Assembly: GCF_001949145.1 (NCBI RefSeq)
Contig: NW_019091370.1
Location: 632,329 to 687,988, forward strand
Source of the DNA: Acanthaster planci
Lineage: Eukaryota; Echinodermata; Asteroidea; Valvatida; Acanthasteridae
Direction of reading: 5' to 3'
DNA length: 55,660 nt
Position 1 is the first letter of the stretch. Each line of letters begins with the position of its first letter. The notes below the pieces were generated by a model. It saw nothing but the letters and a program-made list of their open reading frames with translations, was not told the origin of the DNA and searched no databases. The translations under genes and the position numbers were made by a program. This document shows, piece by piece, positions 12,301 through 24,300 of this stretch.

Positions 12301-15300
12301 TCCTAGGAGTGACTTTCTCAAGAAACATCATATATAAAGACTGGCAAAAATACAAATAAGGTATTATGATTAAGAGGGTAGTTGCAGAGGTGCCAGAAGA
12401 AGTGCCTTATGTCGTATCGGGGGTATGTTTTTTCATAATGGGAAGTCAGTCATGCAGAAAAAAGATTAAGAGGTACAACAGAGGAATTTAGGTCCTTTCA
12501 ATTTGCCATGAAATGAGCCACAACTGCCCTTTTTATTTCGAAAATGGAAAACCAAATCAGAGCTATGAAACTTGTCCTGCTGTCCAATATCTAACAGACC
12601 TTTATTGTGATGCTGCCATTTTGTCTTCCCCCTTCACACCAAATGACAAAAGTAACACAACACTATATATTGATAAAAGGGACCAGACTATTTTTTCTTC
12701 CAGCCTCAGTTTGGTTACAATGCTTTCAATGATGGTAGAAAAACAAAATGGCTGCCCCACGATAAAACTTTGTGGTGTGACAGGAGTCAATGTTCAAATA
12801 TACGGAGTGTGAGATTGACTTACCATCCATCCTTGTGGAGGCACAACCTTACACATCCCACTTGGAGCCACCTGGGCTGATATAGAAGAAATGTAAGCAA
12901 TAGGGTCCCTCCATTCCTCCTGGCTTGGGAAGAACACTGGTGCATTGTGGGTAACAGCTTTAGTACTGATTGCAGGGCCTGAGACGGGGGTACAGGAGAG
13001 CATCTTGCGGAGTCCTGTGGATCGGCTACGGAACGTGGAGGACGAGGTAGATTTGATCAATTGCTGCTGTTGACTCGCCGGCCGCAGTTTGTTTTTAGAG
13101 CCAGGTGGACGTCCCCTGCCTCTTTTGACTAGGGGGACCTGGTGGTTGTTCCCGACAGATGTTGGATTTGGTTTGGCGGTTCTAGTGGAAGGAGGACAGG
13201 GTGATTCCAAGGGGAGCAACTCTAAAGTGTTGTTGTTGATGATGTGATTGTTGATGTGTTTGTGCTTAGCATGCAGCGACATTGAATTGACTGTCGTGCG
13301 CATGTGGTTTCGAAGTTTCTTTTGCAAGCACTGTTTGCTGTTTCGTAAGAGCTTCAGGGAGGATTTCTCAGTGAGCTCTTGGAGCTTGCGTCGCTTGAAA
13401 TCTACCACATTGTTCTCAGCACAGATGCCATCCAGCTCCACTCGCTTCCGTTTATTCCTCAGAGTGGGTGGTTCAAATGTGGTGGCCAGCGGGGCAGTGC
13501 AATTCTCAGCCCGCTTTGCTACTTTCTTCCGGTCCGGAAACATGCTGGAGTTGGCTCTGTGCGACTTCTTGAGCTTTGCATAATTATTGTTCAGGGTGAG
13601 TGCCGCCTTGGACTTGAGCTGCGCCAGATCTACGCACTTGCGACTCTTTCTGTTCCTGAGACTGGGCGTGATGAGGGAGCTGTTCCCATCCTGTACTACT
13701 TTGTTGGAGGTAGGTAGTGGTAATGTTTGGTCCGGTATATCTGCCTGGACGCTCGCTGGGGCACATGGCACGCCTTGCCCGGCTGGTTTCTGTCTGCTGC
13801 TCTTGGAGTGTTTGGATTTGCAGCTGTCAGTGTCGCTGACTGGCTCAATAGGGGTCAGGGGAGGGGGATGCCGGCACCTGGGTATAGCCGCAATGGGAGG
13901 GGGGATGGGTGACAAACATGGAGGTGACTGTTGATTGCCGTTAATGTCTGTTGGGGGTGGAATGGATGACTGTGTTGAAGAGGCCACATTCTTCCTTCTC
14001 CGTATTGCCTGAAAATTGCAGGAACAAACCAAAACATCAAGTACTAATTTGGGGAAATTATTCAAAGATTGAAATTCAGGAATACTGAAGGCTTTGTGGG
14101 GCTAGCAACAAGTACATGTAGCAACTTGAAACTAAAGCTAAGATTTGTGAAATGTGACAACTTGCTCATACCTTCTTTGTAGATTCAAAGCGAGTCACTG
14201 CCAGGTTGGGATAGTCAGCTATTCCTATTGGTAACGGTTCAATCCCTGGTATGTGAAAGTTATTCTCCACAAATTTGTGATTCTTCTCGACAGTCCTGGA
14301 CTCGTCTGTACTGCTAGTGTCATGACTGGATGCCTTCTGGGCTTCGTGTTTCTTGGCCACTTCAAAGAAATCCAGATGAGGAGGTAGAGCAGGGGTGCCT
14401 GAACAAGAACATGAGGAGACTCTCATAAGCACTTGTTAGCATCAAACAACCAAGTCAATGACAGGTGCTTGAAAGAGAAGAAAAGGTGGAGAGGGGGAAA
14501 CTACATAGTGGACTGGAGTAAAGTCTAGCATTCCTTCATGAAATGAAAGGGTCTCCTTTTCTGTCATTCTTCAGATTTCTGCCATTATAGTCACGCTTCG
14601 AAATTCCATATAGAAACCTTTACGGAATCCTTAGTAAGGGGATGTGTGAATTAACATAATCTCAATTCCTCACTAGTTTATATATTTTCCTTAGCGGAGG
14701 TTCTTTGCTAACAACAAATTAGGAAACAAACTCGATCCGAGCTGGTAACACCATCCGAGCTGGTACCCACTGATCTTGACAACATTACTATCATAACTTC
14801 ACCCTCTTACTGAGTGTCATGAATGGCATCATACATGTATCTGAATTTTATTCCACTTACGAACGAGAAGCTTTCTTCTCAAATATGTAACTGATATCTT
14901 ATCTACCGGTATAACGGCGGCTACAGCCATTCAAATCAGACTTCAGCTAAAAGAAATGAGAATTTGGCCAACCTTACGGCCTCATCACTTTTTGCTAGTG
15001 ATACAAGCTTCATCACATAAAAGCAAAAATGTTGCCGAGATCGCATTTATCTGTAAACACCTAGATACGTGCAATTTCTCATCCTGTCCGCTATGCATCC
15101 TGCGAGGCGACAGGTAATTTTTTTTTTAATCTCCCATTCTTGATGAAATGCCTGTCCTGCTGCCTAGTTGCATCATCCACATTGTTGCCAAGAGAATGCA
15201 ATCTCTAGATTAACATTTGTTCAGAAAACACCAAACTGAGAGAGGACTGTACATCAGGTTGACTGCGTCAAAAAAGTACAGTTCGTTTCTCGTTTACCGT

Positions 15301-18300
15301 AACCACTTGAACAGTTAGCTCAATGATGTCATCGCCATTGAGCTAAATGAAACCGATTTCAGCTTCTAGTTTAAAATACTGAAAAAAATTGAGCATACAC
15401 CTATAACGACATTGTAAATTTTGTAATTCACAATTATTTGAAGTACATGTATTTGAGAAATTCCAGAATATGTTTCAGTTTGTATCATTTTCTGGGAGAC
15501 ACGGGGAGGGGGACACGGGGAGGTACAATATAGGTGAACTTTGAGATTTTTGCCTGAAATGCGAATTACAGGAATAATTTACAAACATGGTATAAATCAC
15601 TCACACCTGTATCTCTGAAAATTGAAAAAAGCCTTAAATCAGGTTTCTGCGGAATTAAAAAACTGTTATTTACAAACAAGGAAAGTAGGAACATAAGGCT
15701 ATATGTATGAATTAATTTTTTTCATAACTTATTCTAAATAGCCTTTAATAAAAACATAAAAGAGAAAGGCACTATTTGGTTTGAGTAAATAATAAAGAAT
15801 TATGGGTGCCAAGATGTTGACTGAAACTATAAAGTAATACCTCTCACTATGTGAGGGGGAAAGAGGTTGATATAATCCTTCCCAGTGTTATGTTAAGAAG
15901 TCAATTCCCCAGCCATTGGGATGGAGGTGTTGCTTTACCTCGGAGACACAGGAATGTCAAGAAGTCTTCAGTCTGAGGGCAAAAGTTGAACAGCATTCCT
16001 TTGTTACTGCTACTGCTGCTGCCACTGGCGTTGCTGTTACCACTGATTCCACCGGTCAGCCCCGTCTTGGCCGGAGTGGTACTCGGACTGCACGGTAGGG
16101 ACTCGGCAAACTTCCGCTGAGCACGCAGGCGGGCTCTGGGAGAAGGGAAGCAGAGGAGGAATTGCACTGACAATGATCTGATGCATGCTTCAGTTACACA
16201 ATTGCCTAATTGAAAGGTACATGTACGTGCACACTCTGATAAAGAGTGGCGTGGAAAATTGGAAAGGATACATGTAGTTGCTCAGCTGTGTCATTTTTGC
16301 CAAGTATCACTCCAGTGATGGGTGTTTGAAAAAGGCTCCTTATATGTAAACAAAGAACTAAGCTTAACCACAGCATTTTGTTGCTACTCATACATGTATA
16401 CGACTAATTTCATGCAGATTGCCAAGTGCAAGAAGCTATTCATGCTTCCAGAATTGGCCATAACTTTACATGTACATACACATTACATATGTACATGCGC
16501 ATGTATGCTTGAAAGGATTCATCACTTTTGGTTGGCTTGTTTTCTTGGTGAAGGAGGGAGAAGGATAGGTTGAGATTCTGGCTAACTTAAGCGATTCATA
16601 GAATTTTCCTTCAGGATGAATTTTTAACCCCACTTTTGTTTGAACCATTCCCAGGTCTCAAGAACTGTGACACAGCACAGAGACACATTCTTTGGACTTG
16701 GAGCAAAATTACAAGAAGCCTCATGCATACCAACAATGGTTAGGATGCATATTCCTACACTCTACATGTACATCTGTCAAATACGGCCATGCAAAGTGAT
16801 TGGATAGAGTGAATTGGGCCGGTTGAGGTAAATGAGTAACGAGCTAAGGCAAATGGGCCCTGGGCTGTTTCGATTACAAGGCATCTATGGACAGTGGTAC
16901 GGTAACGACAGATATTGCCGTCATTAATAACCAGCAAGGACATCTCCAGGCTTCTTGTCCTATCAACATCATCTTAATTAAATTGAAGAAGACAAAAAAA
17001 TGTAATTATTGCTCCGCATTCAGTTTGTTTTTCAGAAAGCAACAACACAGAAAAAGGAAATGTATTGTTTGTCCAATTGAAGTTACGTCGTAACTGTATT
17101 TTTTTCATAAATAGGTAATCATTGGTAGGTGTGAGATATAGATAATTACTTGATAGCACACATCCTGTTAACACAAATGGGTAACTTAATGCAACAATTT
17201 CCATGTTTGAAAGAACAAAGAGAATCTCTGTAATATATACAATGTACTATCAAATGCTACATGCTAACTTTCTTTTCAGTTTTGATATTGTTGGAACAAC
17301 ACGGTCCATGCAGGATCTATCTACTGCTTATCATTAAAACAAGTGAAAAATATGCCCTTTTTCATGTATATATAACCTGGCTAAACATGCCAGGAGAGTT
17401 GGAACTGTTTCTTGAAAGCACCCATTTTTCAAACTCCCGATTTTAAAATAAAGATTGCAAAATCGTTCGCAACTTATTGGACAATAAGAGATGTTTTCTA
17501 TCTGGAGATTGGTTGGATGTCAATGAATTGGAGTTTACATCCTTAAACCCTGTCCGCTGAATGACAGAACTGGGCACCTCTGTTTATTATGACAAACTAG
17601 CTGTTGGAAAGGCGACAATGAAGGTATCGTATAACCAGGACGCTGGGTAACCAGGACGCTGGGTAACCAGGATGGTGGGCAGTGAGTGGGAGGACAAGAG
17701 AAATTGCACCTACGGATGTTACATTATTCAGGAAAAATCCAGGAATTACTCGCCCACAGACAGCTACATGTACATGATTACCTGAGAGCTTTGAATCTAT
17801 AGGCAAAGCTGACATACCCGGAATTAATCCTCCCCCCCGGATCAATAACGTCTCCATCAATTCTACGTACATGGCAGTTTCAAACTGTGTCGTTAGTTTC
17901 AAGGAAAATGTCAGCAATGAAAGTGAAATGTCAGGAAAACATACTTGTTTTTGGTTATTCCTGATAAAAGCAAACAAGTGTGTAATACAACAGGTTACTT
18001 CTCTGCACATAAATGTACAGTATTTCAAGAAACTCTGTAACACACTGTAGGTCTTGTTTTGAAGTTCAGTTTTTTACATTAATATTGGTAACACAAAACG
18101 TATTATCCATACAATGTAATGTTATCGGAATGCACAGCATAACATAGCCAGAGAGTAGCATACATGTACATGTACATTGGACGCTGAGGAAATGTTGAGC
18201 TCACTTTCTCAGAGTTTCACCCAGGAAACAAATATAAGAGGCAGAAACCTGAATTTTGCCAGAACTTACCCATATCACTTCAGACTTTGTTGCAATTTCC

Positions 18301-21300
18301 ACTTCCCAAGATACTGTATATTCAAGGTATGTCAGAGCTTTTTGTGCACATTTATCATTGTAGAATAGTTTTTTGCATCACCAGGATTGTTAATTGGTGG
18401 ATAATTCAACATTCCTCTTGCTCTCATCAGTCAATGCATTTTTCTCTTGTCACAAACATGATCCGGTATTTTAAGAGGGTGGGGACAGGGGGGAGTGGTT
18501 AAGCCTACGTTGAGGGGGGGGGTTAATGAAGGGCCCTCATAGCAAAGAGTAACCCAACTCTTTATATCCATCAATATTTGGCAAAACATTAATACATGTA
18601 CCAGTACAGAAAACTTTGATGAATTTCAGGTAAATGGCACAGATCGACCCCCAGAAACAATAAAGATAGCAACCTACTTTTTTGGTTTGGAGCATCCCAA
18701 TTCAGCGTCCTTTACTGCAGACAGCTTCAGATTAGCCATGTCTTCGGTGCATCTCTTCTCTCGTTTGGATCTGAGTCCTTTCCTGACGTCCTCCCGGGGA
18801 GTTGCTTCTGTACCCTGTATAACCTTATTGGACACCTTGCTCTGTCTGCATTTGGTGGATTGCCGCTGCCGTTGCTGCCGATGCTGCCGATGCTGCCGTT
18901 GCTGCTGCTGAGGCAGTTCTTTCTGCCGCTGTGGTGGCGGCGGCTGTTTTTCACACACATTTGGTTTGCTGTCCCGCTGCCTGCAAGCAGTGGTGGAATC
19001 TTGGTGCTTCCGTAAGCACATGGTAGTGGTTTCTGGCGGTAGTGGTTTCTGGCATGGTAGTGGTTTCTGGCATGGTAGTGGTTTCTGTGGGATGGAGGTG
19101 TCCCTCTCTGACTCTTGTTTTTGTAGCTCTTGCTGTTGTATGCAAGCCTCCACGCCAGCATCACAGGAACACATGGAGCTGCTGTTGCTGCAGTCCATGC
19201 TGGTGGAAACAGACACGGGTTCGATGGAAGACTCGTCGCAGTCACCATCTTCCTCACTGCTGTACTCTCCGTCTCGCTTTGGCTTGTTCTCCTGGATGGA
19301 GGCATAGAGAGCTCTGCACAGGTCCCGCTCCTCTTGCCACAACATCCCTTCATTATACTCCTAGAGTGAACACAACAAGAGATTGAAAAACCAGATTGGC
19401 CAAGAAAGGTGCTATTCACATAAGAGTGCAAGGTGACTTGCAGGTTGCATGGTGGACACAAACAAAGTAAGAAAGGTTTGCAGTAACACCAGGGTAGCTT
19501 CATGAAATCTTGTTTGTGAGGTAAAACAAACAGGCTCTTCTGAGCACCAAACAACTCACAAAAGAAAGTAGTTTCTTTGGTTTTAAAACTAACCTTTTGT
19601 ACTTTACACAGGTAGGTTATTATCCTCATTCACACATCAAATACACGTATTTATGCAGGCACACAATAAAATTACCAAATTTAGGCGAGTTTGATTGTTG
19701 TTATTATAGCGTACGATGTACATTGGTAATAAAACACAAATTGTTCAATATTTCTGTTCAGCAGCACTGCAATTGGCACTGCAGAGCAAACCCATGCATT
19801 GATTGACGGTGGAGATATACATGTATTTCAGTCTAGGGGGGGTTCAGGACGCATCGCCAGTAATCCAAGGAATAAACCGCATGGATCAAGTTGGGTCTGG
19901 AAACCTTATCCAAATGTCAGCCTGCGTGAAGTTGGCCCCTTGACACCAGTGTAAAGGCAGATCACTTACCCAAACAGTTTCTATGGAATCTGCAAGAAAC
20001 ACTCTGGTAACTTCCTCCCCACTTTGTGAATGAGCAAGAGATGGTGTGTTTCACACAGAAAAGTGTCATTTTGGTAAGGACATGTACATGTAGCACATAT
20101 ACACAGTCATATATTTGTTACCTGGTTGTGGGGAATATGTTGGAATATAGACGTTGTGGGGACCAAGACGTCACGAGACAATTTTTTTCCCACATTTCAG
20201 TCACTACTTTCAAAACAAAAGAAACAGTGCCCTCAATGCAAGGAATGGCTACCCATCAGTACTTGGGCAGGCACATGGTTGAGTTGAACAAACATGCCCC
20301 ATGTTGTGTCTCACGAGGCTGCCTAGTTAAAACAGCCTATACCCAGTCCACCTTTCTCCTCTGAGCCAATGAGGGGGTACTTCTACATAGAATGGATCGG
20401 TTGGACTCCTTGGAAACCTGCAGCACACATGTACCGTACTGTACATGTAGAAGGATAGATGACAGACCAATAAGCACCCTCTTCAATCTTCTGGGAACCT
20501 GACTTTCTTTTAAATCCTACCGATATGACGACTCTGCCATCACTATCTCCCTACTTCAACATATGACACATTTAGAGCAATCTTGTTACGGTACATTGTT
20601 TCAGTAACCTACATGTATGTTGACTCCAAATCTCTTGTACATACCGGTACATGTACATGCCACTGATGTACATGTATGTGCCACTGATGTACATGTGTGT
20701 GCCACTGATGTACATGCATGTGCCACTGATGTACATGTACATGAAGTCCTTTAGTAGCTATCAAGACTGAACTTAATCTTTCCTCATTATGTGAATTCAT
20801 GCAAAAGTTTTTTTCCATGGGAATATATCACCACGGTAATTCCACCTTCCGACACTTTTTCCCAGGAAGGAAAGTACACCTGACAGTTAATAATGAGAAC
20901 ACTCTATAACCAGCCCAGTAACAGGCACTCTGTCATTCTCAAGTGTTAAGCCAAAGTTCAATAAACAGTGTACATGTTCACTGTAGTGCATATGCAGGAA
21001 CGGTATGCAACCTGTCCAACATTGTAACAATTGCTGCTCTGATTAACAACAAATATCACAGGTTACATTACATTTGCCGGAACCACACTTAATTAACCCT
21101 CAACTCAATATCAATTTGCAGACTGTGGATAGAACTGGAACAGAAGCAGCCATGCAGCCACTCTTATCTGACATGGGAAGACGGTGCTAAATTAATTTGA
21201 ATTTGTACTGATGTAAGTTTCATCTGTTAGTGGTGTGCTCCACAGAAAGACGTATACTAGCGTGTACATGTATGCACATGTACTAATTGTGCATGAATGT

Positions 21301-24300
21301 AGGGTTATGAAAATCTAATTGGATAAAGTATCCTAAAAGCTTATCAAACACAGATGGAAAATGAATTAGCACAAGGCAAAGATCAAACAACTTCACAGCG
21401 CCTTCTGTAATCTTCATACCAGTCATGTTCAGTAAGTCTTGCTCTTGACATTCCTGCAAACTGCATTATATAAGAAATTCCCCAAACTTGACTAAACCAC
21501 ATGTGCAAGCTAGGCACACTCAAGTTGCTGTCCGTTACCTTCGGGCAAGTACATGTACCAGTCGTGTACAGTTGCACTGGTTCTTGAGGTGACCAGACAG
21601 AGAGAGACAAACAGCACAACAAACTGACAGACACTCTCAAACAAAAGTCTCACCACTTTTATCATTTTGCATTTGTCAATTCCTGGCACGTCAGACATCC
21701 CCTTCAATATGTCCCACGTTTCCCCCATATCTTCTCTCCTACATAAAGAGCATCTGTCTCTCATTCGCTTATTTATTCTCCACACGAGCTCCTTCTTGAA
21801 GTGAGAAAGCCCACCGAGGATGCAGGGCAATTCACAAGAATCTTATCAAATATTTCCCTGTGGTCAACTACACCTCTGGACTCCTAAATTTATACATCAC
21901 ACAACCTGCTGGTGTGGATGTAAGGTGCAGACACACACAAATCTCAGTAACCTGTCACATTTAGCCAATCCAGACACGGTACTCTCTGCAACGATTCAGT
22001 TCAGGAAGCCCCATTTAACAAGCCAGGCAAAATATTGAGAGAGATAAAAACCTGACAAACAAGCCAGGTTCAGCTGCTGTTGCCAGGGTGCAGATGTTGC
22101 CATCTTAACCACTTGTGACACTAACTTCCTATTTCTAATCGCCTTCACCGCAGTTCAACCTCGGAGTGTAAAATGAAAGCCTTCGTCAAGGAAATTGGAT
22201 AGTCTCCTTTAGGACTACATAAACTACCAATTAAGCAATGGTCAACTAATCAACATGTCTGCAGCGCTCAATTTGACATTCTCAAAAGAAAAAAAATTGT
22301 GGTTATGTGGTTTTGCTGTTGTAACTCTATGGAATGGAAATGGATCTGATCAGGGTTTGTGATGAGCTTGTGATAAAATAAATCTGTGGTAAGATTTAAG
22401 TGCAACTGATTACAACCAAGCAATAGAGATTTCATAATATTATGATGCACGGACATCACCAGGATTTTTCAGGGGAGGGGCGGGGAAAGGGACAAGGTAC
22501 TTTTTTTGTGGGGGGGAGGGAGAGGGGAATCCGGGGGAGGAGCAAAGCACTTGTTAGCAACAAACTACACCTGCAATAAACCATTCACAGTGGAAGGGGG
22601 GGCTTAATTGTGCAGGTTTCTTGAGCACATGGGGTGATTTTCATCACCTTTCACCTCTGTCATTTCTTTGGCTTTTTCCTCCTTTTCTCCCTTTTTTCTT
22701 TTCCATTTTTTTGTTGAGGGGGAGGGGGCTTACCCCACCTCTTGCAACCCATGAAAATGTGGAGCAAATACCAAAGCAGCCAAGGCAGGGGTTGCTGAAT
22801 AATGAAACATCATCCTGAGAAAGTTCAAACTTGCAAGGTTTAATCAAGACTTCACACACTTTACTCTTATAAACTCAACCTGTAGTTCATACATGCACCT
22901 CCCAGTGGACTATCACTCCGGAAGCATGCCCTGATCTACTGCCTCCTCCTTCTCATCCCCAGTACCACCATTACTGAGAAGTCTTGGCTGTCTTGCCATC
23001 AAATAACATTCCTGATTAAATTCTTCCTCCAGGCATCTCTGTTTCTCTTCCCGTTACCTCCTCGCTTGCTTCCTCTGACCTGCATCTTTCCGGGTTGTTC
23101 TGATTTCCACGTCTTCACTTTTCTTTCCAATTCTCTGACAGCTTTTGCTCCCACTGGCATCCAAATTCCCCCCATCCTTTCCCTTCAATCCCACGATTCC
23201 TGCCTCGCTTCCTGTGGCTCCTTAATGTTCACACCTTTCAATAAATTCAATTTACAAAGTCCCTCCGATCCATTCAAATGCCCAAGCTATTGTAACACAC
23301 ATAGCTACATGTAGATAACAACAGAACACCGGCTTTATGTATTTACATTTAAGGTTATTTCAACTGCTTCTTTTGTTTTTTCTTTAACTGTAACAGAATG
23401 AACAATTCCCCCTCCAAAAAAGTAAAAAAGCAAAAACCTACATTAATTCTTGATTGCACATGATATGAATGCATATTTTATCTTAAACATTTCAAAAAGC
23501 ACAGTCATGAAAAATTCCAAGACAGAAAAAAATCTGTGATTTGGAAAAGAACATCTGTTGAACTGAGATTTATATCTTGCACATGGCATGTGACCGTTGT
23601 AAACTCATGGAATAAAATCTCATGGCCAAGAAGTGCACATGTGAAAGAAAACGGCCGACTTTTCCAGAATGCGACGAGACTGGTCTGATTTGAAACTTCT
23701 TACATGCACTTTACAAGGGGGACCACTGACTAACTCTTCATCTGTTCATCCCCCGGAAACCCAGACAAATTGGCTTTCCCTGAAGTTCAGGGCAAGTTGA
23801 GTCTACAGGAGAAATGGAAGACAACTGTGCCGGGTGAGAGACCCAAAGCAAATATTATTTACAGCATACTGTTTGCCCCTCAGCAGATGTGGAGAAAAGT
23901 CTCACTTGCACCGATGACAAGAACACATAGTGTCATCCATAAGAAGCGTTGTCCATATTACGGGACGTGTACATGCATGTACATGTACACGTAGGTCTGA
24001 ATCTCAGCAGGTTACATGTATGTGCCATATCCACTCACCATGTTAGATTTCAATCTCCAGCACCATTTCAAATACGAGTTTGACTTTATTAAGGTTGACA
24101 GCCAGTCCACATATTAACACATTGGTGCTAGCTCTTTCTGTGCACCCAGTCCCTCCCTCAAGTTCTGGTGCACAGTCCTACTTCTCCCCTCCCGTATTCC
24201 CCACGGACCCTGCTTGTAATTCCCTAGGATAAGAGAAAAGGGAAACTGGTCAAAGGAGAGTGGAAAATGACACTGGGGGCAGAGGAATAGGGTGAGCAAG

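Larger units (their letters stand above)
317..12823 (-). other. JARID2 introns between exons 5 and 18
   Basis: The non-coding gaps longer than 300 bases here (317-764, 899-1214, 1398-2378, 2494-3228, 3415-4285, 4322-5763, 5847-6334, 6487-7178, 7846-9715, 9798-10879, 10951-12823) are AT-rich with canonical ends. Apart from the microexon at 4286-4321, short homopolymers (C10 near 8311) and the microsatellite at 11915, I see no gene or known repeat in them. Small open frames on either strand are not conserved-looking. Confidence 0.8.
14399..18677 (-). other. JARID2 introns around exon 3
   Basis: 14399-15938 and 16136-18677. AT-rich. They contain TACATGTA words and the 16-bp tandem repeat at 17633. 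A 148-residue minus-strand open frame at 17597-18043 resembles no family I know and overlaps the tandem repeat. Confidence 0.75.

Noticed and set aside
13248-13934. Several plus-strand open frames over JARID2 exon 5
   Set aside because: They are antisense shadows of the long, codon-biased coding exon; the minus-strand translation aligns with JARID2.
17597-18043. 148-residue minus-strand open frame
   Set aside because: Matches no family I know, lies wholly in a JARID2 intron, overlaps a tandem repeat and has no good flanking splice sites that fit the gene.
18966-19386. Antisense frames over the exon 2 repeat (Gly/Ser/Phe-Trp repeats)
   Set aside because: Generated by the 18-bp coding repeat read on the other strand; no independent support.
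18727-19629. 300-residue minus-strand frame overlapping JARID2 exon 2
   Set aside because: A different frame from the JARID2 one. It runs across the acceptor into intron and gives only a low-complexity reading of the CAG/CCA-like repeats.
20640-20745. Possible CRISPR-like array
   Set aside because: The units are contiguous 21-bp tandem copies without unique spacers, in an animal intron; it is a minisatellite.
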